Part shown: one piece after another, positions 47,141-59,094 of the stretch
Layout of the letters: every line of letters starts with the position of its first letter
Numbering within the stretch: position 1 is the first letter of the stretch
NCBI GenBank assembly: GCA_959347315.1
Contig: OY365817.1
Coordinates: 4,377,643-4,441,642 of the forward strand
Reading direction: 5' to 3'
Length of the DNA stretch: 64,000 nucleotides
From: Bimastos eiseni
Taxonomy: Eukaryota; Annelida; Clitellata; Crassiclitellata; Lumbricidae
The notes under the pieces: model-generated
What the model saw: only the letters and a program-made list of their open reading frames with translations
Told to the model about the DNA's origin: nothing
The model's database searches: none
Translations under genes and position numbers: made by a program

Positions 47141-47369
47141 TCATAAACACTGTCATGGCGTTTCACATACATTCGATTGGCCTTATAACCTGGACCATAT
47201 AACAGCCGAACTGACTGGCTACCGAACGTCTCTGTGTTTCCGACGGAGCTTCGTAAATACAGAAAAGTGGATTCTCTAAATATCGAGAGAAACCATTTTG
47301 CGCAGACGGAGAAATGCACAGCATCTTATCTAAAGAGCAGCAAAGACGCCAATCAGACGCCGGCCCAAC

Positions 47370-47600
47370 TGACAAGCCCCGCCCCTCCGATAAATCGTTC
47401 GTCGATCCTGAGAAGGACACGCCCAACCCTCCATCACATCAAACAGACACCGCCTCCGTAGTTATGATCGACTGCCGGCCTCTCGACTGCGATTGGACGG
47501 ACTATGAAGCCGAGAAATCATCGCTAGACGCGTTTACCGTTTAGCACGTGATGCTTATAAATAGATGGTTCGGGTACGGAGCCTGCTGACCTCAGTCGTT
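47370..47600 (+). promoter_or_regulatory. Candidate Hand promoter region
   Basis: Contains a GC box (CCCCGCCCC, about 47378), an E-box CACGTG at 47545-47550, a TATA box TATAAATAG at 47556-47564 and an initiator-like TCAGTC at 47592-47597. The TATA-to-initiator distance (38 bases) is a little long. Transcription from here would give a 5' leader of about 640 bases containing the GA/GATA repeats. Confidence 0.4.
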
Positions 47601-48017
47601 GTCATCAGCATCATCGAAGAAGAGGCATCCAGCAAAACTACAGATGGACTGGAAACAATAATCATTGTCTGACGATAGCGTCAGCGGTGCTCGTTACATT
47701 CTTCACTGGAAAAGGGTTCTTAGTAGACATTCTTTTCCCGGAGGCAAAACGCGATCACGTGATCGACTGGATATTCTGCTCCTTCGAGTTGTCCGTGTCC
47801 TCTTTCCACTGGTTGTTCCGTCTGCCTGAAAAACAACTTCCCGTTTAAATGGATCCGCTAAGAGGTGGATGCAGCCAAAAATAGATCGTATCAACACGGA
47901 CAGAGAGGAGGGTAGAAAGACAGACAGACACAGACAGAGAAACTGAGGAAAATATAGTTAGAGATACACTGAGACAAAGAGCGATACACAAAGAAACTGA
48001 GAAATAGCGAAAGATAA

Positions 48018-48165
<148 letters not shown>

Positions 48166-48234
48166 AGTGAAATTGCGAGAGCCCGACTGCAGCGATAGAA
48201 GTGCATCATCTGCTATTGTATAGAAGTAGAGAGG

Positions 48235-49002
48235 ATGAGCGTCGTCGGTGGTTGCCATCAGGCGCCTCAGATGTACCACGCGCTGCCAAGGGACTTTGTA
48301 TACCATCACCACCAGCCTCTTCCTCCTCCGCCATCTTCATCCCTACCACCCTCCCAAACGCAGCAGCAACAGCAGCGGTATCTTCCATCGATGGAGACGC
48401 TTTCTGCGGCCGCAGCTGCAGCAGCATCGAGCCTCCACTCGTCTGCAATGAATGCGTCTCCTCCTTCATCCGACAACTCCAGCATTGCCTACTTCCAGAA
48501 CCTCATGTTCAACTCCTCCTCTCAATACCCTAGCTCGTCCGTAGGTCCAGACTACGCCACGTTGTCTTCCACAGGGGGCACCGACCACCAACTTACCCTC
48601 TGCCATGCAGACGTCTACTCCCATTCCACTCCCTCCACCCTCTACATGAACTACGACGAACTGCCGCTTCTCCTGCCCGCTGGAGGAGGAGATGGAGGAG
48701 TGGATGACGGAACGGTGCCTCGTGTTAGGACGGTCAAGCGGAGGGTCAGTTCAAACCGGAAGGAGAGACGAAGGACGCACAGCATCAACACGGCCTTCGC
48801 TGCTCTACGCGGATGTATTCCCAATGTTCCATCGGATACGAAACTGTCGAAGATTAAGACGCTGCGATTGGCGACGAGTTACATCGCCTATCTGATGGAT
48901 ATTCTCAACAAAGACGATCCAAAGTTGGCCGAGGGGGGATTCAAGGCCGACATCACGAGGAAGATCGAAAGCAGGGAGGAGAAACGAAAACGAGAGTCAG
49001 AG
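48235..49002 (+). CDS. Hand: Hand exon 1
   Basis: 256 codons from ATG 48235 to the donor GTTAGT at 49003, phase 0. It carries the low-complexity N-terminus and the whole bHLH. The open frame runs beyond the donor into a CT/TA repeat, but those residues are not part of the protein. Confidence 0.94.
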
Positions 49003-49083
49003 GTTAGTGCATGTGGCTTGCCTTCATTTGAAAATATAAATGCAAATACACCACATATGTTAAATCCGAATTCACTATCACTT

Positions 49084-49151
<68 letters not shown>

Positions 49152-51398
49152 TCTGTGTGCACAAGCGAGTGCACTGCCTTGGCGTGAGTCGTAATATATC
49201 TATATAATGACGTAATTTCACTTTCACTCTCTATAGCTGCTTTATCACTCCTGTTAATTAGTCAGACTTAGCACTTTTATAAATTGTCGTTGGAATCGAG
49301 TCCAATAACTTTTGTAGCAATGATACAGTTATTCGTTGCAGCAGAATCGTCGAAGTTGCGTCTGTTCTGTGTGCCATCTAATGTAAGAGAACCACAAGGG
49401 ATGGTATCTATCTATTCAGAGGCACTCCCTGCCTAACCTCGGCTGAAAAGGACAGTTTTAACAGAGGTGTAAAATGAAATTAGGAGTTCTTAGGTAGGAG
49501 AAGGAGCTCTATGGGAAGTCCATTCGAGAAGGTTGGTCCCACGACCGAGAAAGCCCGATTCTGCATTATAGAAGTGCGTGCAAAAGGGACGATCAGGTCG
49601 CCATGAACTGCAGAGCGAAGTAGTCGTCAACCACTACTGGCAGTGATAGGGAGACATAGCTCCTGCAAATAAGCAGGCGCAGTACCGCCAAGGCAGCGCC
49701 AAACTAAGGCAGATACCCTAACTAAGATGCGCAGGGGTAGAGACAACCAGTGCAGGACATCCCTCATGTACTCGTGTTCTGGGAATCTCACCAATCATGC
49801 AGCGGCGCAGCCGCACGCAAAACCCGCTCCAAACGAGCAATCCGAACTTGGTCAGCTATATAGGAAAGGTGTGTGAGGCATGGTATATAGGGCGTCTTAG
49901 GAGCCTCTCAAAGACTATGTGCGTACTACGCAGTTATCAGTTAGAAATAGGTGTAACTTCAAAGTACATGTATACTATAGCCTATAGACATGTATCTTAA
50001 ACCTAATTGAATCTAAAGCCAAATCGACTCTTTTTGCTGCCCCTGCAGGACACATTGCCTTGAAGGTCTTACATTAGTATAGGCATATACTCATAACGAC
50101 CCCAAATCATTTCCTCCCTAACCGACTTTCAAATCCTTACAAACTCTTTTCGAAAGAAAAGCGTTCGTTTATCTTTGCCATTGACAGACTTAGTGCTTTT
50201 CGAAATCGAAAAGCAACTTCTAATCGGTTGGAAGAGCGCTGGGTTATAGTAACATGAAGAGCAAGGGTTTGAGCCTCTCTCCTATATGTAGGCCTACACG
50301 AATCTCTGCATGGTTAACCATCAGTGAAAGATCGTACTGTCACTCTGTCAGCGCCACTTCTCCCTGTTGTCAGTTATAAGTAGGCCTATACATGATCCAG
50401 CACAACAGTAAATAATCATATATATATATATATAAATTCACAAACATATACTATAGCACATATCAATCAGTATTGCTTCCATCACGTCTTCTCTGACCAC
50501 AGCAGCGCAAGCAAAAAACAACGGCAATGCAACAAAAGGTTACCTCTCCATTGTATTGTTGTATAGTTGCATGAAACAGGAAAACATCATTGCAACAATT
50601 CGACAACCTTCCCATGATAATGTTGAAGAAACAGAGTGTATAATATAGCATAAGAATAGGTGGCAATCGCTCCAACTCGACGTATACAAACTGCAGACAA
50701 CAGTAGAGTGCAACAATTAGGCAACCATTCAATGCTCGCACTGCAAAACATGACAACGTACAACCAGCTGCTATCTTACAATGTCCAACAACCATCAGTC
50801 GGTGGTGCTGAAGGACTTGCTCAAAGTCCCTATCCATACACTCTTTATAGTCCTACAGATGCAGTGACCGTCTCATGCCGGAGATGTGGATCGAACCCAC
50901 GCTCTCGTGGGTGACAAGACGAACACCTTAACCAAAAGGAAACTGTGCCTCACAAAGGCAGCGAAAAGGCGCAAGATAATTCTACCACCGACCGCTCATA
51001 CAAACCAGTGATTAATTGCTGACAGATTTATTTTAATCTGTCACTTATGAATTCGACGGTTGCATAATTTCGTATTTTATCGTTCAATTTGGATCCGACT
51101 GAAACTTATCAGACCAGACGCCTTATTAAAGAGCTAAAGTGAGGACCTGCTGCATGCAGCAGAGTAGAGCTATAGCAATGTAGGAGTCTCTTTCTTTCTT
51201 CTTAGACGCAACGCTTAATTAGAACGGACCGTTTAATGCGACCGTCGTCATCTGATAACCTGTTCTAAACCACTGTGACCGGTTTATTATTCGCAGGAAA
51301 TCCTCAAGGCTATCAGCGCGCATGGAGAGGAGAAACCCCCGTCGCGAGGTAGAACCGGTTGGCCTCAACAGGTCTGGGCCGCAGAGCTGAAACAGTAG
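48235..51398 (+). CDS. Hand: Hand-family bHLH transcription factor, two exons
   Basis: Two exons encode 289 residues. Hand proteins are class B bHLH factors that dimerise with E proteins and drive heart, mesoderm and neural-crest or fin/limb programmes in vertebrates and mesoderm or heart in other animals. Here the start MSVVGG resembles vertebrate MSLVGG. His-, Pro-, Gln- and Ala-rich stretches follow, and then the bHLH (about residues 180-231). Its basic region [12 protein letters not shown], helix 1 [13 protein letters not shown], loop [10 protein letters not shown] and helix 2 [13 protein letters not shown] are near-identical to HAND1/2. The C-terminus [16 protein letters not shown] is the family signature. 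The intron sits at the same place as in vertebrate HAND2 (KRxxE/EIL). No disruption is seen. Confidence 0.95.
49085..49149. repeat. (CT)n(TA)n compound microsatellite in the Hand intron
   Basis: Begins about 80 bases after the exon 1 donor. Confidence 0.92.
50770..50949 (-). mobile_element. tRNA-derived SINE, copy 2 (in the Hand intron)
   Basis: On the minus strand: GGCACAGTTTCCTTTTGGTT (A-box region), B box GGTTCGATCCA, then AGGGACTTTGAGCAAGTCCT. It is homologous to 41616-41846. The 3' boundary is uncertain. Confidence 0.7.
51297..51398 (+). CDS. Hand: Hand exon 2
   Basis: Acceptor TTCGCAG before 51297. 33 codons then TAG at 51396: [18 protein letters not shown] followed by the conserved [15 protein letters not shown]. 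Joining to exon 1 restores the family alignment without gap. Confidence 0.95.
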   Translation, partial: EILKAISAHGEEKPPSRGRTGWPQQVWAAELKQ

Positions 51399-52921
51399 CC
51401 CCTCCATACATACTCACTCCTTCCAACTCCACCGCCACTCCTCGTCGTCGTCTGACATTATCAACGACTTCCGGTTCGAAACAGGCGCCAATTCTGCTAA
51501 TTTCCGGTGTGATAACTTAGATATTGTCGCCAGGGATCGCTCTCAAGTTTACATCGACGGACGAACGAACGAAACATTGATTAGAGTCGAAGGAAATCCT
51601 TCGTTCGTATACGATCTCAACTCTTACCAACGGATCGAATATTGCAACGCGCTGTGACTATAAGAAAGAGGAGTAATTGATGTTAAAAGTTCTCTTTGTA
51701 AAAATTCAGTTAAGTGATTATGGACTTAGAAACTTGGCTCAAAGAGGAACAAGAATAAGAGAGGAAGACCGGGAAGAGAGACAGACAGACAGAGACAAAC
51801 AGACGAAAATATGCATATGTGTATAGCGGAAAGTAAACTAGAGCAACGAGAGATACATTACAAGACATTGAAATTGATTAATGCATTTTGTATAATTTAT
51901 GTTCATTTGTAAACAGAATTTCATTCGCATTTTCTGCACTTGAATACTAATTTCAACAAATAATAAAATTTAGAATGAATTTATATTAATTATAATATTA
52001 TGTGAAGCAATGTTCATTGTTACAGAAGGAAATATTGTACTTAGACTGAAGTGGAAGATTTGATAATGCTGTAAAATGAGTTATTACGAATTGTCCTTAT
52101 TTATGTCGAAATGTTTGCAATATTGTCGAAGTCAATCTGTATGCACACAAGTTGTATAGAAAACAATCCTTACGCTATTTTATTGATTGTAATCGTTTAA
52201 TTATTAAAGTTTTATGTTCGAACTTCAAATCAGCGTGTTTAATTAATTGAGCTACATCTGTATATCCACACTTCAAAATGTCTCTTTGTTTCTATATTTA
52301 TATTGTGTTATTTATTTATCAGTTTGTTGGTCACATATTATCTGCCTTCATGAGTCGAGTCTTTCTATAATATACCGCTGACTTTCTTGTGTCCCCATAC
52401 GCATCTGTAGTTCAATACGCGCTCAGCAGTCTTCATAACGTGTAGGGCCATTTTGCACATCGGTTTTCTGGGTCCCTGCATATATGCGCTCCAATCTCGG
52501 CTCAGTCGCCAAGGGTCGGCTGATTGTCCCAAGAGCCTCTACTCAATCTATAGCGTTGCTCCGCAACCCCCTGTATGTTCACCCCTCTATTAATTGGAAC
52601 CGTCTTCTGAAGGAATTGAGGCTCAGCTTCTTCTTCTCATGAGTCTGTCTCTTCCTCTATTCCGGAAACCATGCATCAAGTCCAGTCTTTCATTAACGAT
52701 TGCGCTGATTTGGGTCTGCAAGAGCTCTTTTCCGCAGAATCTGTGTGTGGTCTTTGCTTATCAAGAACGTTTGCAAGCGATTGACACATGGTCAGATATT
52801 TGCTTCTAGATTTCTTTTCACCTGCGCCCATAGCCAACTCAGCTATTATTAGCACAGACCTATACACCATCGCTGGTAAGACCACCCGCCCACATATGCC
52901 GAGGCTGGGAAAATGAAGTGG

Positions 52922-52999
<78 letters not shown>

Positions 53000-53480
53000 T
53001 GGGACTCAGTCTCATGTCTATTCCTCTTCGTCTTGATTTGACGCGTGGGCATCTTGAATGGTCAGATGGTAATCGTCGGTGGATGGTTACACATAGGCTA
53101 CACTCTGAATGGGTATAAATGCTGTGTTGGGGTTCATTGACGACTGAAGAATGGCTTCGTTCGTCGACTGAATTAAAGTCAGTTAATAAATATATCGACT
53201 GCAGCAGCGGAACAGAACATCCATCCGACGAACATTAATAATAATCAGAGACCGAAGACATCTTATCTCGATATGAGACGAAGACGCATAATCTAATCTT
53301 AATAATGGTCTCTCTCTCCACATAATCCACCTCGAGCCATGCACCATCACATCCACTGCAGCTGCAGCAGCATCAACGCCCATTGGCACTGACAACGTAA
53401 AGTCTGTCGTTCCATATGGAGCAATGCCTCTCTATATTCCTCCTCTGTGTTTCTGCTTCTTTCTATATGTCACTCTCCTT

Positions 53481-53565
<85 letters not shown>

Positions 53566-54300
53566 GCTGCCTCTCACTGTCTTTCTCCGTCTCGCTATTT
53601 CTCGCTGTAGGTCTATCTCTCGTTGTGATGCTCGGTCTACAGAGAGGGAGAAACATAGACAGAAAGTGACAGAGATACGCGTGTGCATATGCGTGTAGGT
53701 GAGTGCATTGGAATGAGACAGAGAGAGAGACAAACAGGCAGAGACAGAAGGAAAGGGAGAGATACAAGAGCGTCTCATAGTCTGATCCGCTTATCCAAGA
53801 GAATTATCGAAGCGACTGGTTTTTGTCATGCATCAGCGTGGGAGTGTCGGTCGGTCTGCTTGTCCTGGTGGCTGTCTGTCTGCCTGACCGCTGCTTGCTT
53901 TACACAATCCACATGCCCTTCGTAATCTCGTTGCCGCCTTCTCCTCTACGACGCCGACCGCCGGACTATCGCAACGGACGATAATATAAAAGACTGGGAA
54001 TGGTGCCTCTGACTTGGGGCAACACGAATTCGCTTTTACCGCCCGGACACCCCACCCCCATCAAAACGCACACCCTATCCGTCCGTCCGTCCGTCCCTTG
54101 AGATATAGACCCAATGGATCTGTTCATTTTATTGACTTATTGCACCGTCGTTTCTATCGTATACCTCGACGCAATTATTGGCGTCATCGTATCGTCGTCT
54201 GTACCCGGTTCATGCCGGTGGAATTAGGAGGAGGAGAAGGAAGAGGAGAAGGAGGAGCAGGAGGAGAGAGAGACAGAGACAGACAGACAGACAGAGACAG

Positions 54301-54364
<64 letters not shown>

Positions 54365-54719
54365 CAAGCGTGTACGAGCTGATCTGAGTCTGTTGCGACA
54401 ATTTACTACCATCGACCGATCATACCGTTGGAATTATAAAGCACGAGGAGGAGGAGGAGGAGGAGGAGGAGGAGTAAAGGAGGAGGAGGATGACCACGAA
54501 TTGCTGACGAATTGCGTATCTGCATGTGACCAACATCATTGAACTGTATTAATATACGACTGGATTGGGTTACGGCAACGGCGAATCAAACGTGACTTCC
54601 GGTCATGGCAAACGAGGCTTGAACGAGATTGTGTTTACACACAAAAAATGTTAAATTTGTCTATATTTCAAGAAATTCAGTAAAGGCCAGAAAAGTTAAC
54701 AAGGCTAATTAATAGTTTT
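51399..54719. other. Hand 3' untranslated/flanking and intergenic sequence
   Basis: AT-rich unique DNA to about 52400, then a retroelement-like 3' coding remnant (52440-52810, reading PLYVHPSINWNRL), then microsatellites at 52923-52999 (TA), 53481-53562 (CT then TA), 54247-54361 (GA/GACA) and 54445-54490 (GGA). No gene is supported. Confidence 0.55.
51962..51967 (+). terminator. Hand: Candidate polyA signal of Hand
   Basis: AATAAA 564 bases after the stop codon, the first good hexamer I see downstream. Confidence 0.4.
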
Positions 54720-56298
54720 GCATGGTGATGTAGAGGATGGCAGAGATAACAGTGAAGATCAAGACAGAGGAGGGATGCACATACTAACGCCAATACTTTT
54801 AGATGAGGTTTGAGATGCAATCAAAAGACTTCCGAAAGGTAAAGCCACGGGAAGTGATGAACTACCAGCGGAACTATTTGTAGGCTGTGCAATAAGATAC
54901 TGGAAACGGAAGAGTGGCCAAAAGATTGGACATGATCGATTTTTGTCACGCTACCAAAAGTCAAAGGCACGAAAAAATGGGAAGGACATAGAACCATTGC
55001 AGTGATCAGTCATGCAAGTAAGATATTGTTGAGAATATTACTTGGCAGGATGCGGAAAACGGCGGAAGAGGAGCTGGCAGATGTACGAATGGGTTTCAGA
55101 AGAGGAGCGGGGACAAGAGATCAGATATTCAACCTACGTATCATCATTGAGAAGGCATCGGAATTTCAAATACCCGTATACATAGCGTTCATAGACTATA
55201 AAAAGGCTTTTGACTCAGTCAAACACGGGAAGCTCTGGAGAGTGATGGAGGAAATGGGAATGGATTAACAGGCGGCGAAAGTACTCAAGAGACTGTACAA
55301 GAAACAACAGGCTGCAGTTCAAGTACAAAAAGAAAGAACAGAATGGTTCGGGATAGGGTAGGGATAAGACAGGGATGCTTGGTGTCGCCACTGTCGTTCA
55401 ACGGCTACTCAGAGGAGGTGATGAGGGAATCTGCAGATGAACTCAAATGGATCGGCATATCAATAAGTGGACGAGTAATAAACAACCTACAATACGCAGA
55501 TGTATCGTACTCGTCGCCACATCGGCGGAGGCGCTGCAGTAGCTGCTGGACAGGATATACGAGATATCCAAGTCATATGGACTGGAAATAAACACACACA
55601 AAAACCAAGGTAATGAGAACGAGTAGAGCCCATGAGAATATGGAGATCACATGTAACGGCGAACTCTTGGAGCAGGTGGAATCTTTCCAATACTTGGGAG
55701 CATTGCTCGAGGAAACAGAGAATGGAAGTGGAGAGATAAGAGTCAGACTAGGAATGGTGAGAACGGCTGTGGGATCGCTTGCTGCTGTATGGAAGGACAG
55801 ATCAATTGGAACTTGGTTGAAGGCAAGAGTTAAGAGGACGATGGTGTGGCCGTTGGCGATGTATGGGTGCGAGACATGGACACTGAAGGCGCAGGACAAA
55901 AGAAGAATATCAACTTTCGAAATGATGCATACAGAAGGATGCTGAAAGTCAACTGGAAGAGCACAGAACAAATGAGGCCATACTGCAGGAAGTACAACCG
56001 GACCATAGATTATTGGAGGTGGTGAATGGACTATGAGTTGGTAGTTGAACTATTTCGGACACATCGTCAGAGCGGACGGTTTGCCGGTCTTCATACTACA
56101 GGGCTACGTGGATGGTAAAAGAGCACGGGGTAGACCTAGAAGACAGTGGATGGATGACATCGAGGAGTGGATGAGACTGCCGAGAGCGGATTGCATCAGG
56201 AGTGAATGGGACAGAGTGAGATGGAGGAAAATGACGTCTTTGGCGCTGGTCTCCGATCCACAGTAATGAGGAAGGACAAGTCAAGTCAAGTCATATCA
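54720..56298 (+). mobile_element. RTE-like LINE, decayed reverse transcriptase and C-terminal region
   Basis: Blocks in order, in shifting frames: LPKGKATGSDELPAELF, then ISHASKILLRILLGRM, then MGFRRGAGTRDQIFNLRIII, then YIAFIDYKKAFDSVKHGKLW (motif A), GIRQGCLVSPLSFNGYSEEV and VINNLQYAD. GCETWTLKAQDKRR, YFGHIVRADGLP and KRARGRPRRQWMDDIEEWM follow. The second Asp of the YADD box is lost to a frameshift, and stops occur at 55266 and elsewhere. It ends in a short (AAGTC)n tail. It is 5' truncated and inactive. Confidence 0.88.
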
Positions 56299-56609
56299 CT
56301 CAACTCAAAGTCCCCATGCAGGTTTAAAACAAGTCTTTGTCGCTGCTGAGAAATTAGTGTTAATGCAAGCGGCGTAGATGCTCGCCGCCGATGTCTTTAT
56401 GCAAAGCACTATACAAATTATAATATTGAAATCAATCACGGTACCAAAATGTTTATTCATCGCTGTGGTCTGTTCTGTTCGATTGAACATATCCAGGACC
56501 CAACAACAGCACGAACGAATTGAATAAAGCTAATCATTGTTGCAAAGCTATTAACAACATAGACCTGTTTTCTAATCACATCAACAATACATAGGAAAAT
56601 TGAGAAGCC

Positions 56610-56674
56610 TAATGCTAAAGTGAAGTAACTTACCAATTTTTCCTATACAGTATACTTACTTCACTTTAGCATTA
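56610..56674. other. Perfect 19-bp hairpin with 27-base loop
   Basis: TAATGCTAAAGTGAAGTAA at 56610-56628 is repeated as its exact reverse complement at 56656-56674. Confidence 0.92.
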
Positions 56675-57039
56675 AGCACCACAATTAATAGCAACAAGTT
56701 TTCAAATGAATATAAGTAGGAGGAGAGTACTAAAATAAAGAAATCACTTTCAGGCAATTACTATAACGCATGCATTGTAACAGGACAGTTTGCCTTGTCT
56801 TTTCAAGAATAATTAGGCACAGTACTTATACAACTGAAGTTAGATTTGTTGAGTAATTTCAAATGAAATCAGAACATGAAGTTCCTCATTCTCAATTAAG
56901 TGATAATAGTTTGGCCTCAAACCATGTTACTTATTCGTTTATGCAAAGTGCTTATTCAATATCCTAGACCCAGAGTTGCTGATCTATTTAAAAGTCCTTT
57001 TGACTAAATGACTATGAGAAGTTGAGAACTGACTTCAAC

Positions 57040-57117
57040 ATGGATCACATGTCATTGGCTGAGTTGTACAAGCAGTTGACATTATGTCTTTCTATGGTGG
57101 CAAGGCTAAACACGAAG
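57040..57117 (+). CDS. Possible first coding exon of an unknown gene
   Basis: ATG at 57040, 26 open codons (MDHMSLAELYKQ... ending RLNTK) and a consensus donor AAG/GTAAGA at 57118. The composition looks protein-like, with an amphipathic helix. No continuation was found in the window, and a chance match is quite possible. Confidence 0.22.
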
Positions 57118-58315
57118 GTAAGAAAGAACCCACAAACGCTGAAACATCCACAAACAAATAAACGAATCAAGCAAAACTTAGGAATTTCCAAATGAATAAG
57201 CTAACAGTTAAATTTGGTCTTCAAATTTAAGACTGAAGTTTGGTATGGTGATAAAATTGATAGTTTTAACTGGGAATATAAAGTGTTCACGACAAGCAAA
57301 ACTGCAAAACTAATCTAATCTTAGTGAACACTATATGGCCAAAAATCACCTATTCTCCTATATCATACTGCTCGGCCAATGACATGTTCGCTGGATGCCC
57401 CCAAATGCCCTCCAATGGCTGACACGAGAAAACATCCTTCTTTCGGCCTCGGCTGAACTACGGCCCTCTATAATTCGGCTTACGCAAATATTAATTAATA
57501 TCGGCATTATTTAATTAACGATTACCTGCATATGATATGTAACAGTGAGACATTACGTGAGCTATGAGTTGCTCTATATAAAATCCATCAAAATATAATG
57601 AAAATGTATCGACCTGCAACATTCGCGAATAATACTTTCTGAACAATACACGTGTAATAATAAAGAATTTGCACTACGTTTCAGATAATTAAAAAAATTT
57701 TCATTTGTTGGGCTCTATGCATTTCTATTGGGTTTGTTGGGTTCTATGAATTTATGGATCATTCTAGAAACTTTGAGATTATGCGCCTTTGAATAGTTCG
57801 GTGCTATAATTAAGCATCACCAGATAGGCCCAAAGTCTTTTGCCATTTATAGCAACTTAATAAATAAGGACCCTCACCTAACTGCCTCAAAGAACTGCTT
57901 CAATATTCGAGGACTTATTTGGAAAGCGATTCTAGTTTGTTGGTGTCGTATAAGCTGGGCCTGGCGCTTATAACTTCAAACTAGCGCTTTAGAAATTTGC
58001 GATAGCCCAGAGGTGCGATAGACATGGTCAGACGAAATTACCATGTTTCCTCTTTCGGGACTCCGTCTTTCGGGAAGCGGAAAAACGACAAACATTTCTT
58101 TTTCAATAGATTATTCGTACAGCCGATCGTTGTACAATGCTTTCTCCTTCTTTACTGCATTTAGCCGCATGATAATAAAATAAATAATTCCTTGTTTGCG
58201 TGGCCGACGCGCATAGACTACAGATTTTAGAATAATTGATCAAATTATCTGGTAACACTTCATCATCTATCGTGTGTGTGGTTCAATATACGCCTAGAAT
58301 ACAATACAATACAAT

Positions 58316-59086
58316 TAGAGATTGCAATTCCGGACCATAATCTTTTTCCGGAATTTCGGGACTATTTTGATGAAATTCCGGAATTATTCCGGAATTGTCA
58401 TTGCGAACGTTTTGATCGACTCATTACTGTCGATTTCCAACGTAACAAAATTCAAATACAATTTTTGTTATGTCGCCAAACTACACATGAACGTATCGTC
58501 GAAGGTATCACAAAGTCAACATTCCGTGACAATAGTCAAAGAAACAGATAAAGAATTACAAACTTAAAGAACAGAGACCACAGTCCACAGTGTTAATGAA
58601 TCCATGATGCATTAGGCATGCTTCTGAAAATATGAACGCAGGAAGCACAATGAGTCCAAGGTTAAATCGCCGAGACGGGTTCGCAACCTGGAGCAGATAA
58701 CACCGACAGCAGAAAACGCCCGTTCAGCTTCAACACAGTCTGCTTGCTAGGTGTCCAATCAAAAAATAATGCTAACAGACTCCTCATCATTAGAAATACA
58801 GAAAAATATGAGAATCTTATTGCGCACAGCTCATACATCTTACAGCACACTTTTTCGATCATATATCACACCTGTAATATACTATATCATATTCATAAGT
58901 AAATAAAATAAAGTTCTGCATTGTGTGCTCCATAAATAATGATAATAATGTTGAAAATAACTGCCATTCAGACCAATAATTTCAATTCCGAAATTCTTGT
59001 TTGAAAAATTCCAGAAATTCGGAATTTATAAAATACCGGAATTTCGGGAAGTCCGGAAATCGGAAATTCCGGAATTGCAATCTCTA
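58316..59086 (-). mobile_element. hAT element, internally deleted
   Basis: 19-bp perfect terminal inverted repeats TAGAGATTGCAATTCCGGA, flanked by an exact 8-bp duplication AATACAAT (58308-58315 and 59087-59094). Subterminal TTCCGGAA palindromes recur on both sides. The interior minus strand retains the end of a hAT transposase. The length of 771 bp is far too short for an autonomous element. Confidence 0.9.
58612..58740 (-). pseudogene. hAT transposase C-terminal dimerisation segment
   Basis: The minus strand reads CVEAERAFSAVGVICSRLRT, then RLGDLTLDSLCFLRSYFQ, then stop. This fits the hAT dimerisation domain (SAxSERxFSxxG...LRxRL...LxFLR). A stop codon lies just upstream, and the catalytic region is absent. 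Confidence 0.85.
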
Positions 59087-59094
59087 AATACAAT

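Larger units (their letters stand above)
37886..47369. other. Intergenic region between P450 copy B and Hand
   Basis: 9.5 kb with no supported gene. It holds two purine tracts, several microsatellites, a SINE, a LINE remnant, degenerate GACCCGA-rich stretches (40560-40700, 43560-43680) and unique AT-rich DNA. Large Arg/Glu/Gly or Ser/Pro/Leu frames here are made by the purine tracts. Confidence 0.6.
56299..58307. other. Intergenic sequence
   Basis: AT-rich, with a SINE/LINE-like tail at about 56330-56420, one strong hairpin and one possible orphan exon. Nothing else is recognised. Confidence 0.5.

Noticed and set aside
53980..53990. TATAAAAG box upstream of 54014 as a promoter
   Set aside because: No coding exon or conserved motif follows; the downstream frame runs into a GA microsatellite.
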